Notes: generated from the letters alone by a model not told the origin. Positions 26,689 to 35,604 are shown, numbered from the stretch's first letter. The stretch: DNA of 64,000 nt from Pseudomonadota bacterium (GCA_027485695.1 JAIXQO010000003.1:682001-746000); one strand, 5' to 3'. Numbers and translations are program-made.

Positions 26689-27909
26689 GTGCCAGTGGTT
26701 GAGCGGGAGAAACGCCCCTCGGAGCCTTGTTCGCTACGGACTCCCAACGATTTTTACCATAGAGTGGATGCTCAGGGTGAATTCCCCAAGGTGGACGACG
26801 ATATGGGATGGACCAAAGAGCAATGCTATCAAAATCCCAACGTCATCTTTCCGGCGATGCTCGAAAGTTTTCGTCATGCACGAAAATCCATCGATTTTGA
26901 GACCTTTATTTTTGAGCGAGATGAACTGGGCGAAAAAATCCTTCAATCGTTGATCGAAGCCGCTCAGCGCGGCGTCAAGGTTCGGCTACTCATTGATGGA
27001 GTCGGTTCTCCGCAATTCTCGACAGAGTTCCTCGAAACGCTCCGCGGTCAAGGCGTGAGGACGCGAATCTACCGTCCATGGGGAGGTTTCCTCAAGCGCG
27101 TACTGAGAGCCTTGCGACGCTTGCGATTTCGCGAGATTGGTCGCGAGGTCGTGAATATGAACCGTCGCGATCACCGTAAGATTTGCATAGTGGACGGCCG
27201 TGGCGCATGGGTAGGTAGTGCGAACGTCAGCGCCCGCCACGCGAATTGGCGTGAAACATCCGTCTATGTCGAGGGTCCGGACGTATCGCTCATCGCAAAA
27301 AGTTATGAATGGGTCTGGAATCGTTCCAAACCGCGCCGTCATTTTTCGTTTCGCGTATTTCCCGAGGATAGTGAGCGGGTGAACAGCGGGTATGGGTGGT
27401 CGGCCAAGCGCAAAGACAATCGATTTCGGCGTGAGTTGATCGAACGAGCCTCGTCACGTGTTCGCCTGGTGAACCCTTATTTCATACCGCCATTGAATTT
27501 TCTCCTCCCGCTGCTGCGCGCTTGCCGGGATGGGATTCGAGTGGAGATCATGCTGCCCAAGACCTCCGACTACCGGATCATCGAATGGATCTCCCGTACT
27601 TACTTCGAGATCTTGCTTCGAGATGGTGCGGTTCTTTACGAATACGGGCCGGGGATGTTGCATTCCAAAATCTTGATCGTCGATGAAGCGGCGATCGTGG
27701 GTTCATCCAATTATAATTTTAGGTCGTTTTATCATGATCTGGAGTTAGATATACTCGTGGATCATCCGGAGACGATTCAGTTGCTCTCTCATCAATGGGA
27801 TGAGGATCTGAAACGAAGCGTAGCGGTGGATCTTGAGAAAGTGACCCGCAAGGTCTGGTTCGAAGGACCCAGGCTCTGGTTGTTCGCGATGATTCGTAGA
27901 ATCATGTAA
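26689..27909 (+). CDS. clsB: phospholipase D-like cardiolipin synthase (ClsB type)
   Basis: 406 residues (GTG start at 26689; an ATG at 26803 is a later option). It has two PLD catalytic motifs: DHRKICIVDGRGAWVGSAN and LHSKILIVDEAAIVGSSNYN, both with intact His-x-Lys-x4-Asp. The GRGAWVGSANVSARHANWRE block fits bacterial cardiolipin synthases of the short ClsB/YbhO type, which lack N-terminal membrane helices. The reaction joins two phosphatidyl groups on glycerol or ethanolamine at the membrane surface. The next gene encodes an EEP-family phosphatase, the same pair as ybhO-ybhP of E. coli. Confidence 0.88.
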   Translation: MPVVEREKRPSEPCSLRTPNDFYHRVDAQGEFPKVDDDMGWTKEQCYQNPNVIFPAMLESFRHARKSIDFETFIFERDELGEKILQSLIEAAQRGVKVRLLIDGVGSPQFSTEFLETLRGQGVRTRIYRPWGGFLKRVLRALRRLRFREIGREVVNMNRRDHRKICIVDGRGAWVGSANVSARHANWRETSVYVEGPDVSLIAKSYEWVWNRSKPRRHFSFRVFPEDSERVNSGYGWSAKRKDNRFRRELIERASSRVRLVNPYFIPPLNFLLPLLRACRDGIRVEIMLPKTSDYRIIEWISRTYFEILLRDGAVLYEYGPGMLHSKILIVDEAAIVGSSNYNFRSFYHDLELDILVDHPETIQLLSHQWDEDLKRSVAVDLEKVTRKVWFEGPRLWLFAMIRRIM

Positions 27910-27922
27910 AAGGAGGCGACCT

Positions 27923-28687
27923 ATGGATCTCTCGGTCATGACTTTCAACATTCACAAAGGTCGTCACGCTCTTTTGAGTCGCAAGACCTTGTCGAAAGTC
28001 CGGGACTTCCTCGCTGCGCATAGTGTGGACGTAGTTTTTTTGCAGGAAGTGATCGGCGCTGACCCGGGCGAAGATCACTATGATCAGGTCAAATACTTGG
28101 CCGATGGACTCTCGTCGCAATTCTGCTACGGCAAGAATCTCGTCACGGAAGCTTACCATCACGGCAACGCGATTTTGAGTCGATATCCGATCGTCGACTG
28201 GAGAAACGAAGATCTCTCCACGAACCGATACGAACGACGAGGCGTACTTGAAGCGACGATTCAACTCCCGAACCAAAAGAAGATCAAAGCATTCTGTTGC
28301 CATTTGAATCTACTGCGCGGTAGCCGCCGGACTCAGATTGAACGCATCTCAAGGATCATCGACGATCAAGTTGCGCATTTCGATGGCCCGTTCTTCGTTG
28401 CGGGGGATTTCAATGACTGGCTCAAAGACGCGGGGCGAGTTTTTCATGAGCCCATTTGGAAAGAGGCGGGTATCGTATCGGAAAAGAAGCATTTCCTCAC
28501 GTATCCGTCGTGGCTCCCGAGCATTGCGCTTGATCGGATCTATTATCGATCCGCCGAACTCATGCATGCCGAAATCACCGATTTTGGGCGGTTTGGATAT
28601 CTATCCGATCATTTGCCGGTGCTAGCTAGATTCCGGGTTTCTTCGGCATCCGCTCCGGTGGTGATCGAGTCTGGTCGCTCAGAGTGA
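27923..28687 (+). CDS. endonuclease/exonuclease/phosphatase-family protein (YbhP-like)
   Basis: 254 residues with an AAAGGAGG ribosome-binding site 8 bp upstream. EEP-fold motifs are in order: MTFNIHKG, VVFLQEV (metal-binding Glu), CCHLNLL, VAGDFNDW (Asp/Asn pair), and GYLSDHLPVLARF (catalytic Asp-His). With its neighbour it forms the clsB-ybhP pairing known from enterobacteria, so it may act on lipid head groups or phosphodiesters rather than DNA. Its last 79 bp overlap the hemerythrin gene on the other strand. Confidence 0.87.
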   Translation: MDLSVMTFNIHKGRHALLSRKTLSKVRDFLAAHSVDVVFLQEVIGADPGEDHYDQVKYLADGLSSQFCYGKNLVTEAYHHGNAILSRYPIVDWRNEDLSTNRYERRGVLEATIQLPNQKKIKAFCCHLNLLRGSRRTQIERISRIIDDQVAHFDGPFFVAGDFNDWLKDAGRVFHEPIWKEAGIVSEKKHFLTYPSWLPSIALDRIYYRSAELMHAEITDFGRFGYLSDHLPVLARFRVSSASAPVVIESGRSE

Positions 28688-29142
28688 GAATGAATGGAGG
28701 GAACTTCGTGGTCGAGTCGCTCATTTACCAGCGCTCGAAATTGATGTCCCATCTCGGTCAAGGTGCGTTCGTTGTGAAGATTTTTTTTCGCTCGCTTGAA
28801 TAGGGTTCGCTCTTCTTCCTGAATGTGTGCAACCAGAGCAAGCCGTAGGTCCTCGAGACGAAGAGGCCAGAGATCGTCTTCGATCGAAATCTCTTCGAGA
28901 TCTTTTAGGAGCAAATCGACTCGATGGTGCTCTTCATAGTTTTCTAGAACTAAGGTTCTGGCATCGCGATGCTGAATCAAATTTCTATAGAGAACGTCTT
29001 CCTCGGATCGGCTATGAGCTTCGATCATTTTTCCCAATTTTCTGAGTTCGCGTTTGCGCGATCGGTGAGAGGTCATTTCGACTGACTGAAAGAGCTCTAG
29101 AATGACTCGGTGATCGTACTTGATCTCGCTGAAAATCGTCAT
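28609..29142 (-). CDS. hemerythrin-like (HHE) protein
   Basis: 177 residues from the ATG at 29142, preceded by AAAGGAG. Four-helix HHE pattern: the first His in IKYDHRVILELFQ, then MIEAHSRSEEDVLY, NYEEHHRVDLLL, and LVAHIQEEERTLFKR, giving the His/Glu ligand set for two irons. Such proteins sense or store oxygen or nitric oxide, or protect iron centres. The C-terminal 45 residues are polar and lie antiparallel to the end of the EEP gene, so the tail is probably not part of the fold. Confidence 0.88.
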   Translation of the reverse strand: MTIFSEIKYDHRVILELFQSVEMTSHRSRKRELRKLGKMIEAHSRSEEDVLYRNLIQHRDARTLVLENYEEHHRVDLLLKDLEEISIEDDLWPLRLEDLRLALVAHIQEEERTLFKRAKKNLHNERTLTEMGHQFRALVNERLDHEVPSIHSHSERPDSITTGADAEETRNLASTGK

Positions 29143-29245
29143 GATTCTCCTTTGACGCCGGTTTTTAGGCGTCTGGTTCATTTACTAAAAAATGAGCAAA
29201 GGACATGCCGAGGAGAATTGGGCCGCCCAGCCCTTCAGATAGCAA

Positions 29246-30349
29246 CTAATCGAGGGTTTCCGCGTGCGGACCGATTTTCGCGTCCGTGCGGAGTCCCAAT
29301 GCGGGAGCGCTCTCCGGCCAATGGTGCAGGAGTTCGGTCAAGAGCTTGGCGAGTACTGGACCTGTAAACACACCGAGAATACCAAAGAACTCGATATTGC
29401 CGAAAATGACAATGAGGCTGATGAGCGGATGGATATCGGATTTACCTTTGAGCATCCACGCGCGAACGACATTGTCGATCAGGCTCGCAACGACTCCAAA
29501 TCCAATCATCACAATTGCCTTGCCGGGAGAGCCCGTCGAAAGCAAGTAGATGACGGCAGCGATCCATACCGGACCGACTCCGACGAGCGGAAACCAAGCA
29601 AAAATGAATCCGAGTCCGAAAGCAATTTCAGCAGCCGGAATGCGCAGGATCAAAAAACCGATGAGAATCACCGATGACTGGGCCAAGGCGGCAGAAAAAG
29701 TTGCCAGCGCGCTCGAAACGGTTGTGTCTTTGAGGGCTTGCGAGAGTTGTGCGCGGAACTTGGGCTCGAGGGGAATCCGTGGACCGATCCACGAAGAGAA
29801 ACGTTTGCCATCAATCAAGATGAAAAAACAGGTAATGAGAGCAAGCGTGAGTTGAAGCACGAGACTGGGCAAACTAGACGCGATCTGTGAGAGCAACGCG
29901 GGCACCTTCTTGGCGAATTCGCCACCTTGCCGCTTCATCCAACCATTGATCGCTTCGGGGCTGTCGAACAACTTTTGGGTGGGCTCGAAGCTCCAAACGC
30001 GCTCGGCGAAGCCGTCGGTAGAAATGCCTTGGGAAAAATGTTGTTCGGCGATCAAGTTCACTTTGTGAACGGTGAGCGCGATGATCGAGAAGGATGGTAG
30101 AATGATCGCTAGTGTTGCGATCAATGTAACGACCGAAGCCGACAATCCAGGGCTCCAGGCTGGCTTGCCTTTTTTCTTTTCCGTCAGTCTTGAATGGAGT
30201 GGGCGCATGATCTCGGCAATCATCCACCCGAGGAACAAAGTGAGCAGGAATCCGCTGATCAGTACCAGATTGAGGACGGTCGCTAGAATGAGGATCGCAA
30301 GCAGTGCGATGGCGAATGACTTGGATGAACGTAGGGGGGACGGGTTCAT
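29246..30349 (-). CDS. AI-2E family transporter (PerM-like)
   Basis: 367 residues with about eight membrane helices. Two hydrophobic helices at the N-terminus, a soluble stretch (about 95-165) and the C-terminal core containing GLGFIFAWFPLVGVGPVWIAAV and SLIDNVVRAWMLKGKSDIHPLISL (quoted in parts) are typical. Members export diverse small molecules or act as Na+/H+ antiporters; the cargo here is unknown. Its ATG overlaps the stop of the upstream AsmA-like gene by 4 bp. Confidence 0.88.
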   Translation of the reverse strand: MNPSPLRSSKSFAIALLAILILATVLNLVLISGFLLTLFLGWMIAEIMRPLHSRLTEKKKGKPAWSPGLSASVVTLIATLAIILPSFSIIALTVHKVNLIAEQHFSQGISTDGFAERVWSFEPTQKLFDSPEAINGWMKRQGGEFAKKVPALLSQIASSLPSLVLQLTLALITCFFILIDGKRFSSWIGPRIPLEPKFRAQLSQALKDTTVSSALATFSAALAQSSVILIGFLILRIPAAEIAFGLGFIFAWFPLVGVGPVWIAAVIYLLSTGSPGKAIVMIGFGVVASLIDNVVRAWMLKGKSDIHPLISLIVIFGNIEFFGILGVFTGPVLAKLLTELLHHWPESAPALGLRTDAKIGPHAETLD

Positions 30350-32235
30350 GGGGAAATCCTTTTTTCTTCTTCATCAGAGAGGCATCGCTCGCGCGAAGGA
30401 GTTACGGAAACTTGGAGCGATTTGAGTTTCGGCTTTTCGAAGCAGAGATTCAATGGAAACAGACCGAGATAGAAACGCGCTTGACTGTCCGCTCCTAGGA
30501 GGTGCGCGGACCCGTCGATTGCGCCGCTGCTTGTCTGTGCATAGAGGCGTTTGATGCTAGCCCCGTTTCCGTCGGCATTGAGCTCGATTCTCGCCGCAAA
30601 ACGTTTCATCGGATACACGGATAGCCCGATCGGGATCCAAAAATTGTCCGGCGCCAAGTATCGCAGTGGCAGAGCAAGGTCACTGAGCGTGAGACGTGCT
30701 GTCCCCCGGAGCTGAAACTCGGGACGCGTACGGAAGGTCCCCGGCTCGAATGCCCAAGAGAGATTCCATCGATCCCGACTGTATTCCGTTTCACCTTGTT
30801 GAATGATCCTGATTTTTTCAAGTTTGAGCTGGATCGTATCGAGATCAAAATCACCTTGTTCATAGCGGGTTGAGGAAAAGCGTACTTCGGTTTGTAGTGC
30901 ACTCTTGAGTCGAGTTTTACCGGAATCGTGAGTGAACAGAAAATCCGGGGCGCGAAACGTCAATTCTCCTTGGAATGCTCCCAAACTGGGTCGTATCGTT
31001 CCGCGGAGTTTAATCTCACTTTTTTCGCTTCTGAATTCCACGGGCGAAGCCTCGTTCTTTTTCAGAAGGTGACGAAAAAGACCCGATAGCGAGTGGATCC
31101 GCGCATGCGAAATCAGCACGGCAAGTTCCAGATCTCCGAATGGCTCGATCAGCGATAGTTCTCGGGTACGTCCGGTGATCGAAAGGCCCGAGTCCGAAGA
31201 CATGAGTGGCGCCGGTACCGGTTGAGACGGTGTAGATTGTCCGGACCACAAAACGTCACGTAATTGAAAGTTCAGGAGGGCTTCGTGTGTTCCCGTTTTT
31301 TCGTTAGAGACGACGTTCCAATTTAAATTGCCGGTGCCTCGCAGGGAGGCGCCGGCCCAAACGATCTCAGTCGCCCGCAGTTCGGCCGAGACTTGTGAAC
31401 GAGGTTGTATGACGCCATTTTTGATTTCTAATTTTGAGAGGAGAGTCCCGTCGGATTGTCCAAATACGAGCGGTCGATAGGTGCTAAATGCGGCGCCTAG
31501 TACCTGCGCGTGTAGCATTTTCGCGCGAAGTTCATGGCTGATGTCTGTGAACTTGAAAATCTGAGAGCCGGATTCGTGCTTGAGATCAGTGGGGCGGATG
31601 ATCACCGAGGTCGTCGCCTGGATTTTTTCGAGTAAGGTGTGTTCTTGGGCCAAGATTGAACCGCTTTGGATCTCCCATGCGCTCGATGGTATCGCGAGGC
31701 GAGTGCCGGGAGTGAGCGAGAACTCTCCGGTAATACGGCTCTGGCCTTCGAAACGGATGGATCCCGTCTGAATAAATCGAACGGGAAACAGCTCGATCTG
31801 GCCGATGTGCACACGGAATGGGTCCTTAGATTTCTGATCGTCGTCATCCTGGTCCGGGTGAGTGGTACGGTATTCGGCTTTGCGTTCGGGGCTGTGTGGA
31901 GTGATCCGGACTTGCACATCCTCGCCGGACAATTTCTTCACGCGAAGTTCGCGATCGAACAGGTTCCAAAACACCGGACGAAAACTCACGCGGTCAATGT
32001 TGATTTTCCAGAATACATTCGCGTCGGTTCCGTTCAGCTCGAGTCGACTGAGTTCGATCGATCGTGGATGCCAGGTCCAGGCGAAGCGATAGTGAATGTT
32101 AAAGGACTCGCCGTCTCCTTCAGAAATGAGCAGCAGAATGGCTCTCGTCAACAGCACCAGATTCATGGGCACGAAGTAGAGTCCGTAAAGGAAAAACGGG
32201 ATGAAAAGCCATCGAGTCCATTGAGTTGTCTTCAT
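30346..32235 (-). CDS. AsmA/TamB-like envelope protein, unknown function
   Basis: 629 residues. One N-terminal membrane helix (about 8-36) is followed by a long, mostly beta protein with repeated alternating strands. Segments such as IELSRLELNGTDANVFWKI (about 60-80), the later SGEDVQVRI and the C-terminal GNGASIKRLYAQTSSGAIDG resemble AsmA-like proteins, which form hydrophobic grooves across the periplasm for lipid traffic. No closer family is recognised. It is co-translated with the downstream AI-2E transporter gene, and an Hpt gene sits 62 bp upstream on the same strand. Confidence 0.6.
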   Translation of the reverse strand: MKTTQWTRWLFIPFFLYGLYFVPMNLVLLTRAILLLISEGDGESFNIHYRFAWTWHPRSIELSRLELNGTDANVFWKINIDRVSFRPVFWNLFDRELRVKKLSGEDVQVRITPHSPERKAEYRTTHPDQDDDDQKSKDPFRVHIGQIELFPVRFIQTGSIRFEGQSRITGEFSLTPGTRLAIPSSAWEIQSGSILAQEHTLLEKIQATTSVIIRPTDLKHESGSQIFKFTDISHELRAKMLHAQVLGAAFSTYRPLVFGQSDGTLLSKLEIKNGVIQPRSQVSAELRATEIVWAGASLRGTGNLNWNVVSNEKTGTHEALLNFQLRDVLWSGQSTPSQPVPAPLMSSDSGLSITGRTRELSLIEPFGDLELAVLISHARIHSLSGLFRHLLKKNEASPVEFRSEKSEIKLRGTIRPSLGAFQGELTFRAPDFLFTHDSGKTRLKSALQTEVRFSSTRYEQGDFDLDTIQLKLEKIRIIQQGETEYSRDRWNLSWAFEPGTFRTRPEFQLRGTARLTLSDLALPLRYLAPDNFWIPIGLSVYPMKRFAARIELNADGNGASIKRLYAQTSSGAIDGSAHLLGADSQARFYLGLFPLNLCFEKPKLKSLQVSVTPSRERCLSDEEEKRISP

Positions 32236-32296
32236 TTTTGCAGAAATTCCCTGAAGCGCATGTTCCGCCTAATGAGCAAGCGCCGTACCGGAGACA

Positions 32297-32632
32297 TTAT
32301 TTAGTGGCGTCTACTACGCGATCCGCTTCGATCAGTACACTCTCGAATTCGTCGATTTCACCCTGGATGTTCGGCGTCGCCTCCGTAGCGCAGATCTGTT
32401 CTGTACGGAGCATCAGCAGTTCAAGCGATTCGAAGCCGAAGAGGCGAGCGCTACCTTTGATTCGGTGAGCGATCGACCGAATGGTTTCCGTATCAGATTT
32501 TTCGAAAGCGATTTTAAGTGCTTTTAAGTCTTCCTTGCGCCGAGTGAGGTACGTCGCCCTCCGCTCGGGAGAGATATTGAGCGAAACGTGGTGCTCGGTC
32601 GAGGGCTGCGATGGGGAGTCGTCTTTCGCCAT
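32297..32632 (-). CDS. histidine phosphotransfer (Hpt) protein
   Basis: 111 residues, a stand-alone Hpt domain. The phosphorylatable His56 lies in IAHRIKGSARLFGFESL, which matches the Hpt signature HxxKGxxxxxG. The first 20 residues are a polar extension. As a free Hpt it would carry phosphoryl groups between receivers in a phosphorelay. The nearby NtrC-type activator, the receiver-only protein and the histidine kinase with a receiver-like domain at 33.8-43.5 kb are possible partners. Confidence 0.88.
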   Translation of the reverse strand: MAKDDSPSQPSTEHHVSLNISPERRATYLTRRKEDLKALKIAFEKSDTETIRSIAHRIKGSARLFGFESLELLMLRTEQICATEATPNIQGEIDEFESVLIEADRVVDATK

Positions 32633-32691
32633 AGTCTTTAGTTAGATGCAATTTGAATGCGAGGCAATGGGGCAAAATAGGCCAGACTCCT

Positions 32692-32707
32692 TGGCACCGC
32701 CCTTGCT
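32692..32707 (+). promoter_or_regulatory. sigma-54 (-24/-12) promoter before csbD-like gene
   Basis: TGGCACCGCCCTTGCT matches the consensus TGGCAC-N5-TTGCW at every fixed position. GG (-24) and GC (-12) are 10 bp apart. The inferred start of transcription is near 32718, 16 nt before the ATG and just upstream of its AGGAGA ribosome-binding site. Confidence 0.85.
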
Positions 32708-32733
32708 CTACCACTACGACAGGAGATTCAATC

Positions 32734-32997
32734 ATGAAAAACATCAATACTGATACGATCCAGGGTTCTTTGACGGAATTAAAAGGCAAAGCGATGAAAC
32801 AATGGTCAAAGCTCACCGATAATGACTTCACTGAGTTCAAAGGAAATGTCCAGGAACTCAAAGGCAAGATTCAAAAAATCTACGGTTACACGAAAGAGCA
32901 AATCGAGGACGAATTTGCGAAATTCGTCGGGAAACCCGTCGAAAAAGCGAACGATAAAATCGACGATTTGACGTCGAAAAAAGACAACCTGAATTAG
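32734..32997 (+). CDS. CsbD-like stress protein
   Basis: 87 residues. Two imperfect repeats of the CsbD pattern are visible: IQGSLTELKGKAMKQWSKLTDND and FKGNVQELKGKIQKIYGYT, followed by a charged helix. CsbD family proteins accumulate under general stress in many bacteria; their function is unknown. An AGGAGA ribosome-binding site and a near-perfect sigma-54 promoter precede it. The following two small genes are 13 and 31 bp apart and are probably in the same transcript. Confidence 0.9.
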   Translation: MKNINTDTIQGSLTELKGKAMKQWSKLTDNDFTEFKGNVQELKGKIQKIYGYTKEQIEDEFAKFVGKPVEKANDKIDDLTSKKDNLN

Positions 32998-33010
32998 TCG
33001 AAGGGATCTT

Positions 33011-33325
33011 ATGAGATTCGATCACTCGAAAAACTCTGCACGTTTGTCCATGATCGTTCTTGCGGCGATGGCCGCGACCAACGGATTCTCGGCGTTTGCC
33101 GAGGAGACGGCGGGCGAAAAGATCGAAAACAAGGCAGGCGAAATCGCGAAGGACACCAAAAAAGGTGCACGCAAGGCGAAGCGCAAGATGCGTAACGCAA
33201 CTTGCACGGATGAACGCCGCGCCGCTGGAAAATGCGGAGTCAAACACGATGTCAAAGACTCGCTCAACGATGCTAAAGACGAAGTCAAGCATTCGGCCGA
33301 CGTCTTAGAAAACAAAGTGGACTAA
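33011..33325 (+). CDS. small secreted amphipathic helical protein
   Basis: 104 residues. After a signal peptide (IVLAAMAATNGFSAFAEE) the protein is one long Lys/Glu/Ala-rich amphipathic helix broken by a CTDERRAAGKCG loop with two Cys. It resembles the YtxH/apolipoprotein-like and LEA-like envelope stress proteins. It follows csbD by 13 bp, so it is probably co-induced. No assigned function. Confidence 0.75.
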   Translation: MRFDHSKNSARLSMIVLAAMAATNGFSAFAEETAGEKIENKAGEIAKDTKKGARKAKRKMRNATCTDERRAAGKCGVKHDVKDSLNDAKDEVKHSADVLENKVD

Positions 33326-33356
33326 CCCTGAAACCCAGGAATGAAAGGAGTTTGCT

Positions 33357-33740
33357 ATGGCCACCTCATTCAAAGAAGAACTGAACTCAATCGTTGAATC
33401 TGCGCAGCAACAAGCTTTGGGACGTGCAAAATTTTACGCGCGTTCTTGGAAGAAAAGCTACGACACGCTCTCGGGCCGCGGACAGAAACTCGCGATCCAT
33501 TGGATCGCTACACGTGCACAAGACCTCGAAGACGGCGTGGAGAAAGTATTCTGGAATCTGAGCCGTCCGATTGGTCTTTTGACAAACTGGTTCGAAAAAA
33601 TGGATCAAGAGACTGAGAAGAAGCACGCTAAGAAATCCAAATCTTCCCAAGATAAGAAGATGGAAGAGCTGGAGATTTCCCGGTTTGCCGATGAAGGCGG
33701 CCCGGCGGTCGAGAATTTTGAACCCACTCCTATCCACTAG
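33357..33740 (+). CDS. small cytoplasmic protein in the csbD operon, unknown
   Basis: 127 residues with AAAGGAG 7 bp upstream of the ATG. Helical and basic (ALGRAKFYARSWKKSYDTLSG), Lys-rich middle, acidic C-terminus. No transmembrane helix and no recognised family. Its place behind csbD suggests a stress role. A strong hairpin follows the gene. Confidence 0.65.
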   Translation: MATSFKEELNSIVESAQQQALGRAKFYARSWKKSYDTLSGRGQKLAIHWIATRAQDLEDGVEKVFWNLSRPIGLLTNWFEKMDQETEKKHAKKSKSSQDKKMEELEISRFADEGGPAVENFEPTPIH

Positions 33741-33792
33741 CAGCTAGTCGATAGGAGGCTTGCGCTTAGCCAGCGTAAGCAGACCCAAGCCC

Positions 33793-33828
33793 AAAGCCCT
33801 CGTTCCAAGCGCCCGGAACGAGGGCTTT
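33793..33828. terminator. convergent hairpin between csbD operon and NtrC-type gene
   Basis: A perfect 14-bp inverted repeat (33793-33806 with 33815-33828) separates convergent genes. The flanking T-runs are only three bases long, so it is a strong hairpin but a weak classical terminator. Confidence 0.65.
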
Positions 33829-33833
33829 GGCGT

Positions 33834-35369
33834 TTATGAACTCTGCGATCGATTCTCTATGGCTTCCAATTTACGATAGAGCGTCTTGCGATCGACTTGA
33901 AGAATCTTGGCGGCCCGGTCCTTGACGCCATTTACCTGGTCGAGCACGTATTTGATGTAACGAAGCTCGAGAGTTTCGAGCGGAACGAACTCGTCCGGAC
34001 CCAAAAGATGCACGGAGTTTTGCGAGATAGTTCCCAAGCCCGCTGGCGACGGGTGGTCTTGAATCATCGTGCCCTCGTCGCCGATTTGGTTTTCTTTATC
34101 GTGATTCTTCAGCAACTGTTCGATTTGCTCAGCGTTGATTTCTGTTGAAAGCGCGGGAGTAACGTCGATCGAGGACGTTGGAAAAAGGAAATCCTTATCT
34201 TCGATCCATGGCGACTCGCAAAGCACGACCGCACGCTCAATCGCGTTTTCGAGTTCACGGACGTTGCCTTTCCACTCATTGGAAAGCATGAATTGCAGCG
34301 CTTTTTTGGAGAATCCTTGAATTTTGGATTCATTGCGGGTTTTGAAGATCTTCAGGAAATAGTCCGCCAGCGGTAGGATATCTTCGCGGCGTTCACGAAG
34401 CGAAGGGACCTTGATCGGAATCACATTCAAGCGAAAAAACAAATCCTCGCGGAATCGTTTTTCACGGACCTCTTCGGAGAGGTTCTTGTGGGTAGCTGCG
34501 ATCAGTCGTACGTCGATGTCGCGATATTGGTTCTCGCCGACACGTTTAATTTTCCATTCTTGAATGACTCGAAGAAGCTTGGCCTGCAAAGGGAGCGACA
34601 AATCGCCGATCTCATCTAGGAAAAGTGTCCCGCCGTTTGCCTCTTCAAAAAGTCCCATTTTCTTGTCGTCAGCCCCCGTGAACGAGCCTTTGGCATGACC
34701 AAATAGCTCGCTCTCTAGCAATGCTTCGGGAATCGCCGAGCAATTGATTGCGACGAACGGCTGTGCCGCTCGTCTGCTCGTCGCGTGAATGAGACTCGCG
34801 AGAACTTCTTTGCCGGTGCCGCTTTCACCCGTGATGAGCACCGTCGCATCGCTCTTGGCGACTCGTTTTGTCAGGTCGATAATGGAGCGCATGATTTGGC
34901 TGCGTGCGATGACCTTGCCTTCTTGTGCAACGGAGTTCTCCATTGCGCTCTTGAGTTTTTGGTTCTCGCGCTGGAGTCGTCCGAAATAAACTGCACGCTC
35001 CATGGAGATAGAAAGCTGGGGAAATTGAATGGGTTTGACGACGAAATCAAACGCGCCTTTCTCGATGGCCTCGACAGCAAGATCAAGGCTTCCGTGCGCG
35101 GTGATCAGAATGATGGGGATTTCGGGCGCGACGCGCTTGAGTTGTTCGATGAACTCGATCCCGCTCATGTTGGGTAACCGGAAATCGGTCAGCACCAAGT
35201 CAATGGGATCGGCACTCGTGGATTGTTGGATGATTTCATTGACGCCTTGTTCGGCAGAGGTGTGGGCGATGATGTCGTATCCACGGGGCTTGAAATAGTC
35301 TTGAATCAGCTCCAGTAGGTCGAGGTCATCGTCCAATAATAGTACTTTTGCTCGAGTGATTTTAGCCAT
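33834..35369 (-). CDS. sigma-54-dependent response regulator (NtrC family)
   Basis: 511 residues. An N-terminal receiver (about 8-125; the DD pair in LLLDDDLDLL, phosphoacceptor Asp in DLVLTDFRLPNMSG, Lys in DFVVKPIQ) is followed by a complete AAA+ domain (about 150-385) with Walker A GESGTGKE, the sigma-54 contact loop GSFTGA (GAFTGA with Ala to Ser), Walker B GGTLFLDEIGDL and the arginine finger region. A Fis-type HTH with ILQVDRKTLYRKLE ends the protein. It activates transcription only at sigma-54 promoters. Six such promoter matches lie within 10 kb, and it has no adjacent kinase. Confidence 0.95.
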   Translation of the reverse strand: MAKITRAKVLLLDDDLDLLELIQDYFKPRGYDIIAHTSAEQGVNEIIQQSTSADPIDLVLTDFRLPNMSGIEFIEQLKRVAPEIPIILITAHGSLDLAVEAIEKGAFDFVVKPIQFPQLSISMERAVYFGRLQRENQKLKSAMENSVAQEGKVIARSQIMRSIIDLTKRVAKSDATVLITGESGTGKEVLASLIHATSRRAAQPFVAINCSAIPEALLESELFGHAKGSFTGADDKKMGLFEEANGGTLFLDEIGDLSLPLQAKLLRVIQEWKIKRVGENQYRDIDVRLIAATHKNLSEEVREKRFREDLFFRLNVIPIKVPSLRERREDILPLADYFLKIFKTRNESKIQGFSKKALQFMLSNEWKGNVRELENAIERAVVLCESPWIEDKDFLFPTSSIDVTPALSTEINAEQIEQLLKNHDKENQIGDEGTMIQDHPSPAGLGTISQNSVHLLGPDEFVPLETLELRYIKYVLDQVNGVKDRAAKILQVDRKTLYRKLEAIENRSQSS

Positions 35370-35394
35370 GGCTGTCCTTTTTTGTCTGTACTTA

Positions 35395-35531
35395 CCCGGG
35401 CCCGGGTTTTCTTGATGTGGTCAAAGTACACAGTACTTGCAGTCTATACAAGGTAAATTTTCCAAAATGGGGCATATGCAGTTTGTTCTCTGTATTGTAG
35501 TGTCAAAAATATTGTAAAGTTAAGCGCTTAA
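35395..35531. promoter_or_regulatory. palindrome-rich control region between activator and AI-2E operon
   Basis: This 235-bp gap (35370-35604) holds three perfect palindromes: CCCGGGCCCGGG at 35395-35406, AAGTAC-ACA-GTACTT at 35424-35438 and TTAAGCGCTTAA at 35520-35531. The last is centred about 60 bp upstream of the inferred sigma-54 start and the second lies nearer the activator start. They are candidate enhancer or autoregulation sites; no binding evidence exists in the sequence alone. Confidence 0.45.
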
Positions 35532-35559
35532 TCACTCTTTAGTACGTCTTATTTTTCCT

Positions 35560-35575
35560 GGGCATAAGCCTTGCT
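35560..35575 (+). promoter_or_regulatory. sigma-54 promoter before small membrane gene and AI-2E gene
   Basis: GGGCATAAGCCTTGCT fits TGGCAC-N5-TTGCW at GG, CA, TTGC and the final W (first T replaced by G, sixth C by T). Transcription would start near 35586, followed by AGGAAAAAGGGGA and an ATG at 35605. Confidence 0.75.
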
Positions 35576-35604
35576 TCGTAGATTGTGAGGAAAAAGGGGA
35601 TTTT

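Noticed and set aside
32660..32680. Shared AATGGGGCA near the csbD and AI-2E promoters (32666 and 35466) as an activator site
   Set aside because: The distances to the -24 elements differ greatly (19 versus 87 bp) and the motif is not near the other sites.
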